A stretch of DNA of 9,336 bases. Origin: Deltaproteobacteria bacterium (GTDB lineage Bacteria > Desulfobacterota > JAENJC01). Of this stretch, positions 5,000 through 9,336 are shown in pieces (within the stretch, counting starts at the first letter, position 1; each line of letters begins with the position of its first letter). The notes under the pieces were generated by a model. That model had not been told where the DNA came from, searched no databases, and was given only the letters and a program-made list of their open reading frames with translations. Where the stretch lies: contig JAENJC010000111.1 of assembly GCA_016844545.1 (NCBI GenBank), positions 1 to 9,336 of the forward strand. Reading direction: 5' to 3'. Both the position numbers and the translations under genes were made by a program.

Positions 5000-7900
5000 A
5001 TGGTCAGTTCTTCCAGTACCCTGAGGGTTAGAAAAGACTTTTCCAAGATACCAAAGGTCCTTGAAATAGACGTAAAACCAGAAAACCGTAAGGACGTGGG
5101 TCTTCAGGCTGTTTTTAAAAGCGTGTACCCTATCAAGGATTTTAATGAAACATCTTCACTTGAGTTTGTAAATTATACGTTGGGTGAGCCAAAATATGAT
5201 GTCCTTGACTGCCAGCAGAGAGGGATGACCTTTGCTGCTCCGATGAGAGTGACCGTAAGGCTGGTAGTGTGGGATAAAAACGATGAGACTGGCGCCCAGA
5301 CTATAAGGGACATAAAGGAGCAGGAGGTCTACTTCGGAGAGATTCCGCTTATGACCAGGAATGGCACCTTTATTATAAACGGCACCGAAAGGGTGATTGT
5401 GAGCCAGCTCCACCGCTCTCCCGGCGTCTTCTTTGACCATGACAAGGGCAAGACACATGTCAGCGGAAAGGTATTATACGTAGCCAGGGTTATCCCTTAC
5501 AGGGGCTCGTGGCTTGACTTTGAATTTGATCCCAAGGATATCCTCTATGTGAGAATAGACAGAAGGAGAAAGTTTTATGCCTCCGTTCTCCTGAGGGCCC
5601 TTGGTTACTCTATAGAGGAGATACTTAACTATTTTTACAAGTCAGAAGTTGTAACCGTAAAGAACGGCAAGGTTCAAAAGAAAACAGATTTTGAACTGCT
5701 ATTGAACCAGCATGCGCCTCACGATATCCTGGACCCTAAGACTGGGGAGTCCATAGTAAAGGCCAAGAAAAAGATTACGAGGCTGCACTTAAAGAAGATG
5801 AAAGAGGCAGGGATAGAGTTTATCCCTATAGAGTTCGAAGATGTAGTCGGGAAGATCGCAGCTGCGGATATATATGACTCCAAGACTGGCGAAGTCGTAG
5901 TGGAGTGCAACGGGGAGATTACCCCTGAAAAGATAGAAGAGATAAAGAAGAGAAAGATCACGGAGTTCAAGACCCTCTTCATTGACCAGATGATCACGGG
6001 AACCAGCATCCGGGATACATTGATGCTGGATAAGATTTCCACTCCTGAGGATGCCCTCATAGAGATTTATAAACGGTTGAGGCCGGGAGAGCCGCCTACG
6101 CGTGAGACGGCAAGGACTCTCTTTGACAACATGTTCTTCAATCCCGACAGGTACGACCTTTCAAGGGTTGGCAGGCTTAAGCTAAACCACAAACTGGGCA
6201 GGGATCTTCCTATAGACCAGCTTGCCCTGTCCAAAGAGGATATCCTCGCAGTGGTAAGGTATCTGGTGGACCTCAAAAACGGCATAGGAGAGATAGACGA
6301 TATTGACCATCTGGGTAACAGAAGGGTAAGGGCAGTCGGTGAGCTCCTTGAAAACCAATACAGGATAGGACTTGTCAGGATGGAGAGGGCTGTAAAGGAG
6401 AGGATGTCACTCCAGGATATACAGGGGATGATGCCCCATGACCTGATAAACCCGAAACCGGTTGCAGCGATTGTAAAGGAATTTTTCGGTTCAAGTCAAC
6501 TGTCTCAGTTCATGGACCAGACAAACCCGCTATCGGAGATAACTCATAAGAGGAGGCTTTCCGCCCTTGGGCCTGGAGGTCTTACGAGAGAGAGGGCAGG
6601 TTTTGAGGTCAGGGACGTGCATCCGACCCACTATGGAAGGATATGCCCCATTGAGACTCCTGAAGGGCCGAATATCGGGCTTATTGCGTCCCTTTCAACA
6701 TATGGTAGGGTCAATGAGTACGGTTTTATAGAGACCCCTTACAGGGTCGTAGAGGGTGGCAAGGTCTCGAAGGAAATAAAGTTTCTGACCGCATTGGAAG
6801 AGGAGGAGCACGTTATAGCCCAGGCCGATGCCCCGCTGGATAAGGAGGGAAGGTTCAATGTCCCCCTGATCTCCGCAAGGAGAGCCGGAGAGTTTATTAT
6901 GGTGAGACCTGAGGACGTCACCCTCATGGATGTATCTCCCAAGCAGCTTGTGAGCGTGGCAGCATCCCTTATCCCGTTTCTTGAACATGATGACGCCAAC
7001 AGGGCCCTCATGGGTTCAAACATGCAGCGTCAGGCAGTGCCTCTACTCAGAACAGAGGCCCCTTTAATTGGCACCGGGATGGAGCACGTCGTGGCCAGGG
7101 ACTCCGGTGTAGCAATAGTCGGCAGGAGGGAGGGTGTCGTAGAAAGTGTTGACGCCTCAAGGATAGTAATCAAGGCAAAGGGCGGGGCTGGCGTAGACAT
7201 TTACGACCTGATTAAATACCAGAAATCAAACCAGGGGACATGCCTGAATCAGAAGCCGATCGTTAAAGAGGGCGACAATATTGCCAAGGGGCAGATAGTG
7301 GCAGACGGTCCTGCCACAGATAATGGCGAACTTGCACTTGGTAAAAACATAGTAGTTGCGTTTATGCCGTGGCGCGGCTTTAATTTTGAGGACTCCATCC
7401 TGATCAGCGAGAAGCTTGTTAAGGAAGACACCTTTACCTCTGTCCATATAGAGGAGCTAGAGGTGGCTGCCAGGGACACGAAGTTGGGCAAGGAGGACAT
7501 TACTGCCGATATCCCGAATGTCGGAGAAGAGTCCCTTAAGGACCTGGATGAGAGTGGTATCATTCGAATTGGGGCACGTGTAAAACCTGGAGATATCCTG
7601 GTCGGCAAGGTTACTCCAAAGAGTGAGACCCAGCTTACCCCGGAAGAGAAGCTCCTTCGGGCCATATTCGGCGAGAAGGCCGGCGATGTGAGGGATACAT
7701 CCCTGAAGGTTCCGCCTGGAATAGAGGGTACTGTTATAAATGTAAAGGTATTTTCCAGAAAGGGTGTGGAAAAGGATGAAAGAAGCAAGGGGCTTGAGGA
7801 CCTGGAAATATCCAAGATGGAGAAGGACAGGAGCGATGAGGTGCGGGTGATCCAGGAAGGGGCATACAGCAAGCTTAAAGCGCTGCTTGTCGGCAGTACC

Positions 7901-9037
7901 GTTTCTGCCAACATCCTGGATGACGATAAAAAGGTTATTCTGGCAAAGGGAAAGAAGATTGCCGAGAGCCTGTTGGAAAAGGTTCCGAGGAGTAAATGGG
8001 CCATGATCTCAGTTTCCGACAACGAAGTTGAGGCAGAGATCGAAAAGGTTGTAGACAACATGAACGACCAGATTGAACTGGTCAAAACATTTTTTGTGGA
8101 TAAGATAAACCGCCTCAAGAAGGGGGACGAGCTGCCTCCTGGTGTTATAAAGCTAGTAAAGGTCAGTGTGGCCATGAAGAGGAAGCTCCAGCCGGGAGAC
8201 AAGATGGCCGGGCGTCATGGGAACAAGGGCGTTCTCTCCAAGATAGTCCCGGATGAAGATATGCCGTACCTGTCGGACGGCACCCCTGTCGACATGGTGC
8301 TGAATCCTCTTGGAGTACCATCCAGGATGAACGTGGGGCAGATATTGGAGATTCACCTGGGATGGGCAGCTAAAGGGCTTGGACAGCAGATAAACACCTT
8401 CCTGGAAAAGAACTATTCCGCTTCAGCCCTGAAAAGCGCGCTCAAGAAGACATATAATTCACCGGTTATCGCACGGATCATAGATGGGGCAGATGATGAA
8501 GCGATATTCAGGATGGCGAGGGACGCCAGAAAGGGTATACATATGGCAACCCCCGTGTTTGAGGGGGCATCTGAGGATGAATTGAATGCTGAGCTTGAGA
8601 GGGCGGGTCTGCCCGAGTCAGCACAGTCAACCCTTTATGATGGGAGAACTGGTATCGTATTTGACTCGGAGGTGACGGTAGGGGTCATGTATATGCTGAA
8701 ACTGCACCATCTTGTTGATGACAAGATACATGCTAGATCTATAGGTCCTTACTCCCTAGTAACGCAGCAGCCGCTCGGTGGGAAGGCGCAGTTCGGAGGT
8801 CAGAGGTTTGGTGAGATGGAAGTGTGGGCTTTACAGGCATACGGCGCAGCATATACCTTGCAGGAGATACTGACCGTCAAGTCTGACGACGTAACTGGCA
8901 GGATAAGAGCCTATGAAGCTATTGTTAAGGGTGAGAATCTTATAGAGACAGGTCTCCCAGAGTCATTTAAGGTTCTTGTAAAGGAACTGCAGAGCCTGGC
9001 GCTGGATGTAGAGCTTCTAGAGAAAAAGGAAGAATAA
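5000..9037 (+). CDS. rpoB: DNA-directed RNA polymerase subunit beta, with a short N-terminal gap
   Basis: RpoB is the second largest core RNA polymerase subunit and forms one side of the active-site cleft. The 1345-residue product is of the E. coli type and length (1342). It carries lineage insertion SI1 (about residues 215-330) and SI2 (about 930-1045). The rifampicin pocket FFGSSQLSQFMDQ starts at 495. D506, H516, R519 and S521 (E. coli D516, H526, R529, S531) are all the sensitive residues; E. coli N518 is T508. Active-site lysines K1068 and K1076 lie in DKMAGRHGNKG. The C-terminal clamp shows QPLGGKAQFGGQRFGEMEVWAL. Oddly, KIPKVLEI (residues 16-23) runs straight into DVKPENRKDVGLQ, missing the 17 residues that E. 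coli has as PYLLSIQLDSFQKFIEQ. The reading frame is intact. AAGGAG at 4989-4994 lies five bases before the ATG. Confidence 0.99.
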   Translation: MVSSSSTLRVRKDFSKIPKVLEIDVKPENRKDVGLQAVFKSVYPIKDFNETSSLEFVNYTLGEPKYDVLDCQQRGMTFAAPMRVTVRLVVWDKNDETGAQTIRDIKEQEVYFGEIPLMTRNGTFIINGTERVIVSQLHRSPGVFFDHDKGKTHVSGKVLYVARVIPYRGSWLDFEFDPKDILYVRIDRRRKFYASVLLRALGYSIEEILNYFYKSEVVTVKNGKVQKKTDFELLLNQHAPHDILDPKTGESIVKAKKKITRLHLKKMKEAGIEFIPIEFEDVVGKIAAADIYDSKTGEVVVECNGEITPEKIEEIKKRKITEFKTLFIDQMITGTSIRDTLMLDKISTPEDALIEIYKRLRPGEPPTRETARTLFDNMFFNPDRYDLSRVGRLKLNHKLGRDLPIDQLALSKEDILAVVRYLVDLKNGIGEIDDIDHLGNRRVRAVGELLENQYRIGLVRMERAVKERMSLQDIQGMMPHDLINPKPVAAIVKEFFGSSQLSQFMDQTNPLSEITHKRRLSALGPGGLTRERAGFEVRDVHPTHYGRICPIETPEGPNIGLIASLSTYGRVNEYGFIETPYRVVEGGKVSKEIKFLTALEEEEHVIAQADAPLDKEGRFNVPLISARRAGEFIMVRPEDVTLMDVSPKQLVSVAASLIPFLEHDDANRALMGSNMQRQAVPLLRTEAPLIGTGMEHVVARDSGVAIVGRREGVVESVDASRIVIKAKGGAGVDIYDLIKYQKSNQGTCLNQKPIVKEGDNIAKGQIVADGPATDNGELALGKNIVVAFMPWRGFNFEDSILISEKLVKEDTFTSVHIEELEVAARDTKLGKEDITADIPNVGEESLKDLDESGIIRIGARVKPGDILVGKVTPKSETQLTPEEKLLRAIFGEKAGDVRDTSLKVPPGIEGTVINVKVFSRKGVEKDERSKGLEDLEISKMEKDRSDEVRVIQEGAYSKLKALLVGSTVSANILDDDKKVILAKGKKIAESLLEKVPRSKWAMISVSDNEVEAEIEKVVDNMNDQIELVKTFFVDKINRLKKGDELPPGVIKLVKVSVAMKRKLQPGDKMAGRHGNKGVLSKIVPDEDMPYLSDGTPVDMVLNPLGVPSRMNVGQILEIHLGWAAKGLGQQINTFLEKNYSASALKSALKKTYNSPVIARIIDGADDEAIFRMARDARKGIHMATPVFEGASEDELNAELERAGLPESAQSTLYDGRTGIVFDSEVTVGVMYMLKLHHLVDDKIHARSIGPYSLVTQQPLGGKAQFGGQRFGEMEVWALQAYGAAYTLQEILTVKSDDVTGRIRAYEAIVKGENLIETGLPESFKVLVKELQSLALDVELLEKKEE

Positions 9038-9074
9038 ATAAGGGCTGGCGATTAAGTCACACCGGAGCGGCAGC

Positions 9075-9119
9075 GGGGTTTTAGTGCATCGAAGTAGTGT
9101 GAAGCGACGCAAGGGCCCC
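9075..9119 (+). repeat. Palindromic element in the rpoB-rpoC spacer
   Basis: GGGGTTTT (9075-9082) can pair with AGGGCCCC (9112-9119), using three G-T pairs. It is continued by TGC-A-TCG (9085-9091) against CGA-C-GCA (9105-9111), around a 13-base loop. An alternative stem joins TCACAC (9057-9062) with GTGTGA (9097-9102). No T-run follows on the + strand, so it is not a terminator for rpoB. The 111-nt spacer (9038-9148) is locally richer in GC than the genes on either side and holds no gene. It may be a repeat element or an mRNA-processing hairpin. The rpoC ribosome site is AAAAGGAG at 9135-9142. Confidence 0.45.
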
Positions 9120-9148
9120 AAATAAAAATTATCAAAAAGGAGACTACC

Positions 9149-9336
9149 TTGGAAGATATTCAGAGCTTATTTGACAGGCCAGCTTCATCCCAGGGCTTTG
9201 ATGCCGTCAGGATATGCCTCCCTTCCCCTGAGAAGATAAGGGAGTGGTCGCACGGCGAGGTAAAGAAGCCTGAAACCATAAACTATAGGACCTTCAAGCC
9301 TGAGAGGGATGGTCTTTTCTGTGCCAAGATATTTGG
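9149..9336 (+). CDS. rpoC: DNA-directed RNA polymerase subunit beta' (5' end only, TTG start)
   Basis: RpoC is the largest polymerase subunit and carries the catalytic Mg-binding NADFDGD motif, which lies beyond this window. Only the first 62 codons are present. They show the usual N terminus: DIQSLFDRPASSQGFDAVRI, then SPEKIREWSHGEVKKPETIN and YRTFKPERDGLFCAKIFG. The first zinc-binding cysteines would follow just past the end. TTG 9149 is chosen because it gives the family start (LEDI, read as MEDI) and has GGAG at 9139-9142, six bases upstream. No in-frame ATG or GTG fits. The gene is cut by the window edge, not broken. Confidence 0.98.
   Translation, partial: MEDIQSLFDRPASSQGFDAVRICLPSPEKIREWSHGEVKKPETINYRTFKPERDGLFCAKIF

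Noticed and set aside
6482..6562. Possible rifampicin-resistance changes in RpoB
   Set aside because: The key positions matching E. coli D516, H526, R529 and S531 are all the sensitive residues; the only nearby difference (N518 to Thr) is not a main resistance site.
7249..8202. Long open frame on the - strand opposite rpoB, and a similar one at 855-1502
   Set aside because: Both lie antisense to strongly conserved genes, have Ser/Pro/Leu-rich or patchwork products with no family likeness, and have no supporting ribosome site; they are shadows.

Overview
The window is a core translation and transcription locus, all on the + strand: tuf (EF-Tu) - rpmG (L33) - tRNA-Trp(CCA) - secE - nusG - rplK (L11) - rplA (L1) - rplJ (L10) - rplL (L7/L12) - rpoB - start of rpoC. 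No protein gene is of unknown function, and I see no CRISPR array, transposase gene or phage gene. The host is bacterial and most likely a diderm of the Desulfobacterota (deltaproteobacteria) / Nitrospirota kind. The reasons are an RpoB with both E. coli-type lineage insertions, NusG and L1/L11 sequences of that style, a CCA-encoding tRNA, and a strong preference for ATA (Ile) and AGA/AGG (Arg) codons even in tuf. I cannot place it more closely by eye.

Layout: tuf (15-1205) ends at a hairpin terminator. rpmG and tRNA-Trp follow, then secE and, after a structured 182-nt spacer, nusG. rplK and rplA come next, 60 nt apart. A recognisable L10 leader (about 3787-3905) precedes rplJ and rplL. rplL is followed at once by a long hairpin with a T-tract, which probably cuts readthrough into rpoBC, and then by a degenerate palindromic repeat. 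rpoB fills 5000-9037, and rpoC starts with TTG at 9149 and runs off the window.

How the genes work together: EF-Tu delivers aminoacyl-tRNA to the ribosome. L33, L11, L1, L10 and L7/L12 are large-subunit proteins, and L11 with L10/L12 makes the GTPase-associated centre where EF-Tu and EF-G act. NusG joins RNA polymerase (RpoB/RpoC) to the elongating complex, and SecE is a Sec translocon subunit. L10 probably controls rplJL by binding its leader, and the hairpin after rplL probably sets rpoBC output below rplJL output.

The locus is ordinary in gene content, but two essential genes look altered on either side of one spacer. L7/L12 lacks about 16 C-terminal residues, its stop codon abutting a heptad-repeat hairpin. 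RpoB lacks about 17 residues of its highly conserved N-terminal helix in a clean in-frame gap. The three longest gaps that lack an assigned leader (secE-nusG, rplL-rpoB, rpoB-rpoC) each hold palindromic, repeat-like DNA. These are the points worth checking, either as real biology or as an assembly problem.
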